A program made the translations under genes and the position numbers. From Nitrospira sp. CR1.1 (GTDB taxonomy: Bacteria; Nitrospirota; Nitrospiria; Nitrospirales; Nitrospiraceae): 64,000 nucleotides of DNA. Location: NCBI GenBank assembly GCA_014055465.1, contig WIAF01000013.1, positions 1-64,000 on the forward strand. Reading direction: 5' to 3'. Positions 7,135 to 16,078 of this stretch are shown here, piece by piece. A model generated the notes under the pieces. The model was given only the letters and a program-made list of their open reading frames with translations, ran no database searches and was not told the origin of the DNA. Position 1 is the first letter of the stretch, and the number at the start of each line of letters is the position of its first letter.

Positions 7135-8160
7135 CTATTTCCAGGAGAGGATCATTGAAGCTCTGTTGCCGTCATCGTTCCCCAAATGCGCCAATATTAC
7201 ACTCCCCTTGCTGTACCCTTTTTCGCAAGCCGCCTTCACGACACCGATCATAATAAGGCCAATCGCGGCACCCACTTCGCCAATACACTCTGCTGGATGC
7301 CAGAGGTCAAACTCTTCTCGCTTCGTTCGATCTATGCGACTAAAGGCCAGACTCGCTTCTTTGAAGTAATATTGTTCGCCCGAAAGGTCGGTAACCTTAA
7401 ATCCAAGAACACTTTCCCCGTGCCCCGCCTCTGCCAAAGACGCCTTAATCGCAGCCACCAATCCATTCGCCCGTAACGGTTCATCAGAGGACACATGGGC
7501 CTTTTCCACCCCGAAACCTAACCCACAACAAAACAACTGATTGTCCCTTTTAGCATTACCCGACTCCACCACCAACGCTGCACCCGCCTCACCCGGAATA
7601 AACCCATTCGAATTCGTACTAGTCTTCAAGCGATCATGCTCTTCATAATGTTCCAGCATTGGCCCAACCAGTAAACTATCCGTTGCCGCAATGAGTACAT
7701 GGTGAACACCTAATTCCTGAATCATAAACCGCGCCCGTTCCAACGCTACGGCAACTCCCACATGTCCCCTAGCAATCACGCGAGTTTGTTTATGAAACTT
7801 CATTCCTAGCTCATTCTGTAAATCCCCTAAGAATTGAAAGTCGTCGCCAATGACACGGCCTTTTCGTTCATGCTCAGACAGACACAGCAATAAGGGAGTG
7901 CGCTCAGGATTAATCTGTTTTTTCACTTTTACGCATTCACGAATACTTAGCGCAGCCATCTTGAGTAATTTATCCCTGCTTCTCCAGGGTTGCTCTAACG
8001 GTACTGCACAGCCCATCAGCCATTCCCCGCTACTATCCATAAAACGAGTTTCCTGAACGTTGTCGATGGCACAACGGATGGCAGCACAGGATGCTGGTGC
8101 ATTCAACCCAACCCCCGTCACCATACCAACTCCCGTGATCGCTAAAGGAAATCTGTTCAT
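7135..8160 (-). CDS. Beta-ketoacyl synthase-like (thiolase-fold) protein of T6SS effector operons
   Basis: The 341-residue protein has a thiolase/KAS fold outline: LAITGVGMVTGVGLNAPAS at the N-terminus, a central ATDSLLVGPML strand, the GFIPGEAGAALVVES block near 190 and a Gly-rich EVGAAIGLIMIG segment near 300. In true KAS enzymes the nucleophilic Cys sits in a TACATG-like turn before a helix. The aligned position here reads ARGHVG, so the Cys appears to be missing, and the C-terminal His motifs are not obvious. Genes of this type sit between DUF2169 and DUF4150 genes in many T6SS effector operons. A structural or acyl-binding role in effector loading is more likely than fatty acid synthesis. 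Confidence 0.7.
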   Translation of the reverse strand: MNRFPLAITGVGMVTGVGLNAPASCAAIRCAIDNVQETRFMDSSGEWLMGCAVPLEQPWRSRDKLLKMAALSIRECVKVKKQINPERTPLLLCLSEHERKGRVIGDDFQFLGDLQNELGMKFHKQTRVIARGHVGVAVALERARFMIQELGVHHVLIAATDSLLVGPMLEHYEEHDRLKTSTNSNGFIPGEAGAALVVESGNAKRDNQLFCCGLGFGVEKAHVSSDEPLRANGLVAAIKASLAEAGHGESVLGFKVTDLSGEQYYFKEASLAFSRIDRTKREEFDLWHPAECIGEVGAAIGLIMIGVVKAACEKGYSKGSVILAHLGNDDGNRASMILSWK

Positions 8161-8222
8161 GCGTCTATCCAGACATTGTCCACGGATATAAGAAAGAATT
8201 AGAACAAATGTTCTCTGAACTA

Positions 8223-9344
8223 CTATTCGTCTTCGGCGTCGTTATACCCTGCACTTCTGGCTGCCACCAGAGCACCCAGCGAAGGATAATAGGTCTTCCC
8301 CAATTCTCGAGCCCGATACCAGCCCCTCGGCATCACTCCGACCACCACCTGCACGACGTCAAACATGTTTCGTCTCAGCGGATAGGACTGCCGCCAGGTC
8401 AGCATGAGCTGCCGCTTGTCTGGCTCGATAATGAGCGTATCGATTGCACCCTGCGTTTCTTGCTTCTCGCCTTTTCTCGGGAAAAAGACGACCGGCATGT
8501 CAATCATCGGAATGGCGAATCGTGTTGTGCCTTCCGGCGTGAGATTCGTGAGTGTCACCGGTTCTCCCCCACGCAGATAGGGAAGCTGTTGATCTATCGG
8601 TGCCGCCTGATAGTAGGCCTCTTGGAAATCTGGCGGCAGGAAGGGAAACGTATTGTCGATCCAGTTCTGATCATAGGTGCCGGCGAGTTTGTACCGTGGG
8701 TCCCAATTGCGTCCCACCGGCCCAAAGGCCATCGGGCGATAGGCTCCGCCAGGCTTCTTCACTGGACGGCCTTCTTCTTCGGTATTCGGCAGCGGCATGC
8801 CCTTGACCAGCTTCGAGCTTAGACGATGATGGAACCCGCGCCCAACAGGATTGGCAAGAACAAATTTGTGCTTCTCAGGCTTCTCATGCGACGTATCAGT
8901 CCCCCCGAATGCGTTTCCATACGAAATCGGCATGACGGTAAAGGGCTCCGGCTTCGTGGCTGAAACGCCGAACAAGCCCTTCTTCCAAACCCTATTTCCC
9001 ACCACCGCAAAGGACTTGCGCCAATTCCCTATCTGCAGCGAGACCAACACACGCTTTGTTGGCCGACCACCAGGGGCATAGGCACTCCCGTTCAAGAGGA
9101 TGTCACACTTAGGTTTTCTTGGAGGAAATTCGCTCTCGTAAATCGGTGCAGAAAACCCAGGGTCTCCGGCGAAGGTGTCGGCCATGACGAGGGGAACTTG
9201 TTCGTCAGCGAGGACCGGTTCCTGACTGCCCTTTTCTGGAAGCCGGAATGTCCCCTTCACCACGATCACCAGAGACTCTCGCCCATCTGGCCCCATCCCC
9301 ATGGTATACCCGGCCTGCATCTTAGTGGCGTTGAGCAGTTCCAT
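8223..9344 (-). CDS. DUF2169 protein, T6SS effector adaptor/chaperone
   Basis: The 373-residue protein shows DUF2169 features throughout: VIVVKGTFRLPEKG near 26-39, APIYESEFPPRKPKCDILLNGSAY around 66-89, VSLQIGNWRKSFAVVGNRVW and a Gly-rich YGNAFGG motif. The C-terminus has FDVVQVVVGVMPRGWYRAR. DUF2169 proteins act as adaptors that place PAAR-containing effectors on VgrG. It sits between the DUF6484 gene (eleven-base gap) and the thiolase-like gene (62-base gap), in one operon with vgrG and the DUF4150 nuclease, so that nuclease is the probable cargo. Confidence 0.85.
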   Translation of the reverse strand: MELLNATKMQAGYTMGMGPDGRESLVIVVKGTFRLPEKGSQEPVLADEQVPLVMADTFAGDPGFSAPIYESEFPPRKPKCDILLNGSAYAPGGRPTKRVLVSLQIGNWRKSFAVVGNRVWKKGLFGVSATKPEPFTVMPISYGNAFGGTDTSHEKPEKHKFVLANPVGRGFHHRLSSKLVKGMPLPNTEEEGRPVKKPGGAYRPMAFGPVGRNWDPRYKLAGTYDQNWIDNTFPFLPPDFQEAYYQAAPIDQQLPYLRGGEPVTLTNLTPEGTTRFAIPMIDMPVVFFPRKGEKQETQGAIDTLIIEPDKRQLMLTWRQSYPLRRNMFDVVQVVVGVMPRGWYRARELGKTYYPSLGALVAARSAGYNDAEDE

Positions 9345-9355
9345 GGCGATAGGCC

Positions 9356-9868
9356 CTAGTTAATTTGGACCGACCCGCCTTTGACACGGTTGACTCCGGA
9401 AGACCGACTGAGCAGGTAGGCGCCGCGGATCAACACTTTTCCTGCCCGTGTGAGCGTGATGCTCGCCTTGCCGCACTTCAAGACGATTTCTTTCTTGCCT
9501 TCGATCACAACCTGTTCGCCGTCCACCTTCGCTTCGATCGGAGCAGCCTGAATCTCCGGAGCCTGCTTTTGCTCCCAGAGGAGACCGACGATAAAAGGTA
9601 CCCGTGTCTCGCCTGATTCAAATGCGACAAGGACTTCTCGTCCAACGTCTGCTTGGGTGACCGGCACAGTGGATCGTGTCACCATCGGCTCCAACATGGA
9701 CAGGTGAGGCACCACAATATAGATGCGTCCCGTTGCCTGGTCGAACTCGGAAATCACCCCTCGCATGAGTCCAGTTGGGGAGAGGCCTTGGTTAAGTCGA
9801 GATTCCTTTGCCTCAAGAGATCTGGAAGCCAATAGTTCAAACACATCCTCCGTTCTCGCTTGTTCCAT
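9356..9868 (-). CDS. DUF6484 protein of the vgrG operon
   Basis: This 170-residue protein resembles the DUF6484 family. A short N-terminal region is followed by GVISEFDQATGRIYIVVPHL, then VPVTQADVGREVLVAFESGE and PFIVGLLWEQ near 75-100, which recall the OB-fold of gp5/VgrG-type spike proteins. The second half (about 110-170) is a beta-rich tail with VVIEGKKEIVLKCGKASITL, similar in style to the VgrG needle. It lies thirteen bases after vgrG and eleven before the DUF2169 gene. It may form part of the spike-effector loading complex; no enzymatic motif is visible. Confidence 0.7.
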   Translation of the reverse strand: MEQARTEDVFELLASRSLEAKESRLNQGLSPTGLMRGVISEFDQATGRIYIVVPHLSMLEPMVTRSTVPVTQADVGREVLVAFESGETRVPFIVGLLWEQKQAPEIQAAPIEAKVDGEQVVIEGKKEIVLKCGKASITLTRAGKVLIRGAYLLSRSSGVNRVKGGSVQIN

Positions 9869-9881
9869 CTCCCGCTCCCTC

Positions 9882-12110
9882 CTAGTTCTGCAGGATCTTT
9901 TGGCCCTTCATGACGATGTCGCCGGAGGCCGTCACTGAAATCTTCTTGCCCTCAATCACGATGTCGCCATTCTTCTTCATCTGGATTCTGGCACTCCCCG
10001 TCTGAATCGTGATTTCATCTCCCGCATCAAGCAGCATTTTCTTGCCGGCCTTGATGGTGACGTCTTTGCCCGCAGTCTCGGACATGTTGTCCCCAGCACT
10101 AGCCGAAAAGTTCTTTCCGGCGCTCATCGAAATATCTTTCCCCGCCTTCTCCGAGATATTGCTCGCTGCATCGACAGACTTGTTGGCTCCCACATTCTCG
10201 CTGCTGTTGCCACCGACGTTGACGGATTTGACTGCCCCGATCTCTTCCGCCTTGGCTGCGCCGATGGTCTCGTTCATGGCCGCGCCGACCGTCACCTGAT
10301 AGGCGCCCCCGATGGACAAGGCACGAGCCAATGCAATGGTATGGGCCGAGGCCATCCCAATGGTAATGGCTTCGGCACCGCTGATCGTTTCGGTATGGTT
10401 GCCTCCCACGGTCATCGTCTTGTTCGCACCAATCGCCTCCGTGTGGTTCGTGCCAACCTGGATGGTCTTATTGGAGCCGATGGTTTCGCTTTGATCCACA
10501 CCGACTGTCTTCGTGCGGTTGTTGCCAACGCTCAATGTTTCGTCATGACCAACTGTCTGGTTCTTATCGTTCTCGATGGCAATGGTCCAATCCTTCTGCC
10601 CATGTAGATAGATCTCTTCGCCACCCTTTTTATCTTCAAAGCGCAGTTCATTGGAACCACCGCCGCCTTTGGAACTGTTCGACTTAATCGTGCTTTTGGT
10701 CTGTTCGCCCGGCAGCGGATAGGGCGGCATTTGCTCCGCGTTGTAGACTCGTCCCGTGATGATCGGCCGGTCGGGATCGCCTTCGATAAATTCCACGATG
10801 ACTTCCTGGCCGATACGCGGAAGGAACATGGTCCCCCATTGCTTGCCTGCCCAGTTCTGGGACACGCGAGTCCAGCAGGAGCTGTTCTCGTCGTACTTCC
10901 CTTCCCGATCCCAGTGGAATTGGACTTTCACTCGTCCGTAGTTATCCGTCCAGATCTCCTCGCCCGCCTTTCCCACGACGACCGCCGTTTGCACTCCCTG
11001 GATAATCGGCTTGGGTGTGGCCTGCGGCGGTCGGAAAGGGACCTTGTGGGGAATGCAGGTGAAGGAATTGGTATAGGCCGATTCGTCTTTGCCCACCGTG
11101 GTGGTCGTATAGGTACTACCAACCGTGGCGACATGGTGAACATTGGTTAACAGGTAGGCCCGATTCATGTCTTTGCGCACATAGTCTTTCAAGTCGAAGC
11201 GATAGCCGGACGTAAACGCCCGGCAGGAGCTGGTGCCGCTCACCACGAAGTACTGCGTCTCCTCCTCTTCCATACGGAGCTTGGCGATCGTATCCCCTTC
11301 TTTTTTCTTCGTGTATTCTCCGGGGTAGTCATAGATCTCGAATTTGCTGTTCCCCCCTACTTCGATCGTCGTTTTCATTTCCGCATCGAGGCTGGTGCTC
11401 GGAGTCTCGAAATTATAGTCGGTGACGGCGTACTTGCCCGGCCGGAGCGTCTGTTCCCATTGCCAACTCGTAATGACATCTTCCGCCAGCGCACCGCTGC
11501 CCTGCGCTTCCCATTTGGCTTCCTTCTGCTCGGGGCAGGACTGGTGCGCTGACGGGTCGTTGGCAATGACCAATGTGTGTTTACCCTTTTCGTGCTCAAA
11601 GAAATACAACAGGCCGTACTGTTCCATCAGACGCGACACGAAATTGAAATCGGTTTCGCGATACTGGACACAGTAGTCGCGCGGTTCGAAGCTGCCTTGC
11701 AACTGCAGCTTATAATCCGTGAACCCTAGGTCTTTAAAAATTTGCTCGATGATATCCGGAATGGTTTTCTTCTGAAAGATTCGACAGTCCGAGGTCCGCG
11801 TGAGGAACCAGAGCCAGGGCACCATGGTCGCCCGATAGTTGGCCAGCCCCCGGTCACTCCCGGTCTGCATGAAGCGGCTGATGAACCCGTTGAAGTATCG
11901 CTTCTTGTCCGAGCCGAGGGTGACCCGGAGCGTGACACGCTTGCCGATGATATCCTCGAACTTGATATCGGGATCGTGCGAGAGCAGGTCCAGATCGAAA
12001 TTCGAGAGACGCGAGATGCCCTCCTGCCCGGAAAACCCTCTGAGGAGCAGGATGTCCTTCCCAAGCGGTGTCTCGATTCCAATCAGCCTGGTCTCTTGCG
12101 TGTGCGGCAT
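9882..12110 (-). CDS. vgrG: VgrG spike protein (TssI)
   Basis: The 742-residue protein contains the gp27-like base from about residue 10 to 380, with the SDCRIFQKKTIPDIIEQIF and YCVQYRETDFNFVSRLMEQYGLLYFFEHE motifs. The gp5 OB domain follows (VKVQFHWDREGKYD, SCWTRVSQNWAGKQWG, EVIVEFIEGDPDRPIITGRVYN). From about 500 to 740 a long run of eight-residue repeats of the VGxNxTxT type forms the needle-like beta-helix. No enzymatic C-terminal extension is present, so cargo must attach through the adaptor and PAAR-like proteins encoded next to it. A 192-bp repeat element lies 20 bases upstream of the start, in the leader between this gene and the 217-residue gene. VgrG trimers are fired with the Hcp tube. 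Confidence 0.95.
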   Translation of the reverse strand: MPHTQETRLIGIETPLGKDILLLRGFSGQEGISRLSNFDLDLLSHDPDIKFEDIIGKRVTLRVTLGSDKKRYFNGFISRFMQTGSDRGLANYRATMVPWLWFLTRTSDCRIFQKKTIPDIIEQIFKDLGFTDYKLQLQGSFEPRDYCVQYRETDFNFVSRLMEQYGLLYFFEHEKGKHTLVIANDPSAHQSCPEQKEAKWEAQGSGALAEDVITSWQWEQTLRPGKYAVTDYNFETPSTSLDAEMKTTIEVGGNSKFEIYDYPGEYTKKKEGDTIAKLRMEEEETQYFVVSGTSSCRAFTSGYRFDLKDYVRKDMNRAYLLTNVHHVATVGSTYTTTTVGKDESAYTNSFTCIPHKVPFRPPQATPKPIIQGVQTAVVVGKAGEEIWTDNYGRVKVQFHWDREGKYDENSSCWTRVSQNWAGKQWGTMFLPRIGQEVIVEFIEGDPDRPIITGRVYNAEQMPPYPLPGEQTKSTIKSNSSKGGGGSNELRFEDKKGGEEIYLHGQKDWTIAIENDKNQTVGHDETLSVGNNRTKTVGVDQSETIGSNKTIQVGTNHTEAIGANKTMTVGGNHTETISGAEAITIGMASAHTIALARALSIGGAYQVTVGAAMNETIGAAKAEEIGAVKSVNVGGNSSENVGANKSVDAASNISEKAGKDISMSAGKNFSASAGDNMSETAGKDVTIKAGKKMLLDAGDEITIQTGSARIQMKKNGDIVIEGKKISVTASGDIVMKGQKILQN

Positions 12111-12129
12111 ACCTTCAGCCCCTCACTTT

Positions 12130-12321
12130 GCAGGATGCGGAAAAAGTCCGCCAGCGGCGTTCTCGCATCGCTCAGCGGCTCACCGTACGGCACGAGTACG
12201 CTTCACCCCTAAGACACTGCCGGCTCACCGTCTCGCCGGCGTCCACAGACGTGGCACTCATTCTTCTTCGCGCCGTGGACCTCGCTGCGGCCTTGCTGGA
12301 CGGCCTTTTTGCGCATCCTGC
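12130..12321. repeat. Dispersed inverted-terminal repeat element, copy 1
   Basis: The element begins GCAGGATGCGGAAAAAGTCC and ends with the near reverse complement of the same 20 bases (18 of 20 match). It has no open frame of interest. A second copy in inverted orientation lies at 54251-54440 with its two internal modules in the opposite order. It looks like a miniature inverted-repeat or REP-like element and can fold into a long hairpin. It sits in the vgrG leader. The remaining gene-free bases to 12606 show nothing I can recognise. Confidence 0.75.
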
Positions 12322-12606
12322 ACGCTCTTCTGATCCCAGCAGGCCACATGCGTTGCCCACGGCACGCTGCGCAACAATCGAATTTTTCCGCAATCTGCAA
12401 GTTCATCCGCGATGCGTACACCTTGGATATTCTAATTCTATGGCTGAGCAACGTTCGTGCCTCGTCAGAGTCGCGTCCTGCACCGCTTCTCAGACTCCTT
12501 TTCCCGACAAATCGGCGCTTCCCCTCAGTTGCTATTTTCACCCGTCCATCGCCGTCGTATCCAAACAGATAAGACCTGATACCCCATTGGATAGTCCAAC
12601 GACTCT

Positions 12607-13260
12607 TCAATGGTGCTGGGGCCAGCGGGTCCACATCATTCGCTCCGGCGGCACGAAGGTAAACTTATCGAACGCCATTCCACTGATGAGAATCTGGGAG
12701 GCTCCGCCTGGATACGTACGATGTGCCGTCTGATCCCCTTGCCCGCGATACCGCTTACCGGTCGAGAGATCGAAGGCCATCGGACCGGCCACGCCGAAAT
12801 AGACCGGCACATCTTCCAAGGCAATCAAGGTCGCTCGCCAAGCCGCGCTGTTCCAGATGGACGCCGGCTTGTTTCCCGCCGTCTGATATTCAGGACCGGG
12901 ATTCCGCCACAGGTCAGTATTCTTGACCGCCGCAGACCTGCCATTCATGCGCATGGCTGCTTCCCGCTTGGCTTTTTCCCGTTGGGCTGTTTCCTGTTCC
13001 GTTTCCATGGTCCAGAATGTCGCGTCGAGCAACGCGCACTTTTCCAACGCCTCGTCCGTGAAATGAAACAGGTCCTCTGTAACGTTGACCCATTGGCCTC
13101 GGCTCCATCTCGCTTGGGTCTCCTCGGACCCATAGCGATACACGCGACTGCCTTTTGGCAGCCATCCGACCTGGCAGTGCCGGTCTCGAAACGTGTCCGT
13201 TGCCTCGCCACTCAACGGAAGAAGCGGGACATCGGCGCGCAGAGCTTTACGTATGACCAT
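12607..13260 (-). CDS. Unknown T6SS-linked protein between clpV and vgrG
   Basis: The product is 217 residues from the ATG at 13260, chosen because GAGG lies six bases upstream; an ATG 18 bases earlier is possible. I do not recognise the family. The N-terminal part is compact, with DRHCQVGWLPKGSRVYRYG near 27-45. A charged helix (ETEQETAQREKAKREAAMRM) spans about 86-105. The C-terminal half ends in ASIWNSAAWRATLIALEDVPVYFGVAGPMAFDLSTGKRY and a basic, aromatic tail. There is no signal peptide or membrane segment. Its position between clpV and vgrG, on the same strand, suggests an accessory protein, adaptor or effector of the spike module. Confidence 0.65.
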   Translation of the reverse strand: MVIRKALRADVPLLPLSGEATDTFRDRHCQVGWLPKGSRVYRYGSEETQARWSRGQWVNVTEDLFHFTDEALEKCALLDATFWTMETEQETAQREKAKREAAMRMNGRSAAVKNTDLWRNPGPEYQTAGNKPASIWNSAAWRATLIALEDVPVYFGVAGPMAFDLSTGKRYRGQGDQTAHRTYPGGASQILISGMAFDKFTFVPPERMMWTRWPQHH

Positions 13261-13324
13261 ACTGAACCTCGGCAACATCTATCCACGGAGCATTGACCGA
13301 ACAGCACAACTCCACTCGCAGGCT

Positions 13325-16054
13325 TCACGCCACCTCGTAGCGGAAGTTCCCGCCAGACTCGACCGAGATATGGACCTTGTTGACCAATTCCCCTGCGGCC
13401 ATCCGCGAAAGAAATTCCGTCGAAAGTTCCGGCAACAACGTGCGCGTCAGAATGTGATCCACGTTCCGCGCGCCGCTCTCCACTTCGGTGCAGCGGTCTG
13501 CAATCGCCGTGATCAGGGCTTCATCGTAGGACATCACCGCACGATGGTTCTCCTTGATGCGACTGCGGACCCGGCTGAGCTGCAATTCGATGATGCGCCG
13601 CATGATATCGGGAGAAATCGGATAATATGGCACCACAATGAGTCGTCCCAGAAAGGCCGGCTTGAAGTATTTCAAGAGATCCGGTCGAATGGCATCGGCT
13701 AACGCCTCTGGATCAGGCCTGGTCTCCGGATCGGCGCAGAGCTTCATAAACGTATCCGTCCCGGCGTTGGAGGTCATGATGATGACGGTGTTCTTGAAAT
13801 CGATATCCCGCCCCTCGCCGTCTTTCATCATGCCCTTGTCAAATACCTGATAGAAAATGTCCTGCACACCGGGATGGGCTTTTTCCATCTCATCCAACAG
13901 GATCACGCTGTACGGTTTTCGGCGTACCGCTTCCGTCAAGACCCCTCCCTCGCCATAACCCACGTAGCCAGGAGGCGACCCCATCAACAGCGAGACCTTG
14001 TGCTCTTCCTTGAACTCAGACATATTCAGAGTCGTGATGTTTTGGTCGCTGCCGAACAGCAACTCGGCGAGGGCCAGCCCCGTTTCGGTCTTTCCCACTC
14101 CGCTTGGTCCGACAAACATGAACACTCCGATCGGACGGCGAGGATCTTCCAGTTTGGCACGCGCCGTTCGCAGGCGTTGGCTCAGCGCATCCAGGGCATG
14201 AGATTGTCCGACCACGCGTTTTTCTAAATGCTCCTTGAGCGTCAACACGGTATTAATCTCATCTTTGACCATACGTCCGATGGGAATGCCGGTCCAGGCC
14301 GAAATCACCTGGGCGATGGCCTGCCCGTCCACACAGGGCTGGAGGAGCGGGATCTCTCCCTGGAGTACGGTCAGTTCTTTATTCAGCCTCGCCAAGTCCG
14401 TTTGCAGCGTCTCGATTTCCTGAGCGGTCAGCTTGGCGGGCAGCATTTCAATCGCCTTGGCGGGCGGCGTTTCGGTTGCCTTGTCAGGAGCCTTCTCGGT
14501 TGGCTTGTCCAGCGTTTTTGGTGGCACGGCATGCTGTTCCAACTTTTTCCGGATCCCTGCGATCTCTCCGACCAGCTTCTTTTCCTGCTCCCACCTGGTC
14601 CGGAGCTCGGCCAGACGCTGTTCTTCTGCGGCTTTCTCTCTGCTCAATTCGGCCAGGCGTTCCTGATGGCTTCCACCCGTGATGGCCTCCCGCTCCAGAA
14701 TGTCGACCTCGGTATTAATGAGTGAGATTCGCCGGCGCGCGTCTTCCAGCGCCGGTGGCTCCGCAACCTGTCCCAGGGCCACACGGGCGCAGGCGGTGTC
14801 CAGCACGCTGACCGCTTTGTCCGGCAGTTGTCGGCCGGAAATATACCGATGAGAGAGCCTGACCGCAGCCTCGATCGCCTCATCCAACAACCGCACTTTG
14901 TGATGTTCTTCCAGTGTCCCGGCTAATCCTCGCATCATGTTGATCGCGACGGATTCGGTCGGCTCTTCCACCTTCACCACCTGAAACCGTCTGGTGAGCG
15001 CCGGATCTTTCTCGAAATATTTCTTGTATTCGGCCCAGGTCGTGGCAGCAATCGTCCGCAGCTCTCCCCGGGCCAACGCCGGCTTGAGAATGTTGGCGGC
15101 ATCGCCCTGACCCGCTGCTCCACCCGCCCCGATCAAGGTGTGCGCCTCATCGATAAAGGTAATAATGGGTTTCGGTGAGGCTTTGACTTCGTTGATGACC
15201 GACTTGAGCCGATTTTCGAATTCTCCCTTGACTCCCGCTCCGGCCTGGAGCAACGCAAGGTCGAGCACCCGCAGGGTGACGTTTTGTAACGGCGGGGGGA
15301 CATCGCCCGTGACGATTCTGAGCGCCAATCCTTCCACGACGGCGGTCTTTCCCACTCCGGCCTCCCCGGTCAGAATGGGATTGTTCTGCCGTCGGCGCGT
15401 CAAGATATCCACGACCTGCCTGATCTCGGCATCCCGCCCCAGCACCGGATCGATCTGCCCTTGTTTGGCCCTCGCTGTCAGATCGATGGTGAATTGATCA
15501 AGGGCCGGGGTCCTGGAAGCATGAGGAGCCCCCTGTGTCGTCGGCTGCTCGCTCCCTCCCGTCTGGACCTCTTCCAGATCCTCTGCAGAACCAGAGACGA
15601 TCTCCCCTAGCCGGCGGTGTAGATCTTCGGCCGAGATCTTCTGCGTTTCGGGCGAGAGCTCGCGCATCATGCGGGCAAAATCGGCTTCGACGAGCAAGGC
15701 CAGCATCAGATGGCCGGATCGCACACGATTGACTCCGTACTCAATGGAGGCCAATGACCAGGCTTCATTGATGAGGCGCGGAACTTGAGGCGCCAAGGTC
15801 GGCGTCCTGGCGTTGCCCGTCTTGAACTGGTCGAGCGATCGCGTGAGGTCCCTAGCCAACCGCGAATGATCGATTCCATAGTGATGGCAAATCTTGTGGA
15901 TATCCGTATTCGACATCTCAAGCAATTTGCTGAGAAGATGCTCGATGTCCACGTCATAATGGGTCCGGCTCAGACACAGCCCTGCCGCGCCCTCCAGTGC
16001 GCGACGACAGGTGTCATCGAGCTTGCCGATGAGTCCCTTCAAATTGATATTCAT
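13325..16054 (-). CDS. clpV: ClpV AAA+ ATPase (TssH), sheath recycling
   Basis: The 909-residue protein has the ClpV layout: an N-domain (1-160) that binds the contracted TssB/C sheath, a first AAA module with Walker A GEAGVGKT at 230-237 and Walker B ITFIDEAH at 298-305, a middle coiled coil at about 440-580, and a second AAA module with GPSGVGKT at 649-656. ClpV disassembles spent sheaths after firing. The middle region carries an unusual Pro/Lys/Thr-rich insertion at about 509-541 (PPKTLDKPTEKAPDK and similar) that interrupts the coiled coil. The gene follows tssG by 24 bases in the minus-strand operon. Confidence 0.96.
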   Translation of the reverse strand: MNINLKGLIGKLDDTCRRALEGAAGLCLSRTHYDVDIEHLLSKLLEMSNTDIHKICHHYGIDHSRLARDLTRSLDQFKTGNARTPTLAPQVPRLINEAWSLASIEYGVNRVRSGHLMLALLVEADFARMMRELSPETQKISAEDLHRRLGEIVSGSAEDLEEVQTGGSEQPTTQGAPHASRTPALDQFTIDLTARAKQGQIDPVLGRDAEIRQVVDILTRRRQNNPILTGEAGVGKTAVVEGLALRIVTGDVPPPLQNVTLRVLDLALLQAGAGVKGEFENRLKSVINEVKASPKPIITFIDEAHTLIGAGGAAGQGDAANILKPALARGELRTIAATTWAEYKKYFEKDPALTRRFQVVKVEEPTESVAINMMRGLAGTLEEHHKVRLLDEAIEAAVRLSHRYISGRQLPDKAVSVLDTACARVALGQVAEPPALEDARRRISLINTEVDILEREAITGGSHQERLAELSREKAAEEQRLAELRTRWEQEKKLVGEIAGIRKKLEQHAVPPKTLDKPTEKAPDKATETPPAKAIEMLPAKLTAQEIETLQTDLARLNKELTVLQGEIPLLQPCVDGQAIAQVISAWTGIPIGRMVKDEINTVLTLKEHLEKRVVGQSHALDALSQRLRTARAKLEDPRRPIGVFMFVGPSGVGKTETGLALAELLFGSDQNITTLNMSEFKEEHKVSLLMGSPPGYVGYGEGGVLTEAVRRKPYSVILLDEMEKAHPGVQDIFYQVFDKGMMKDGEGRDIDFKNTVIIMTSNAGTDTFMKLCADPETRPDPEALADAIRPDLLKYFKPAFLGRLIVVPYYPISPDIMRRIIELQLSRVRSRIKENHRAVMSYDEALITAIADRCTEVESGARNVDHILTRTLLPELSTEFLSRMAAGELVNKVHISVESGGNFRYEVA

Positions 16055-16078
16055 GCGTATCCTCTCAGCGATGGGTCA

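Noticed and set aside
8208-8822. 204-codon plus-strand frame opposite the DUF2169 gene
   Set aside because: The minus strand carries clear DUF2169 motifs throughout this interval.
10009-10494. Plus-strand frames with regular hydrophobic repeats opposite vgrG
   Set aside because: They mirror the octad repeats of the VgrG needle on the opposite strand; the repeats are explained by the protein.
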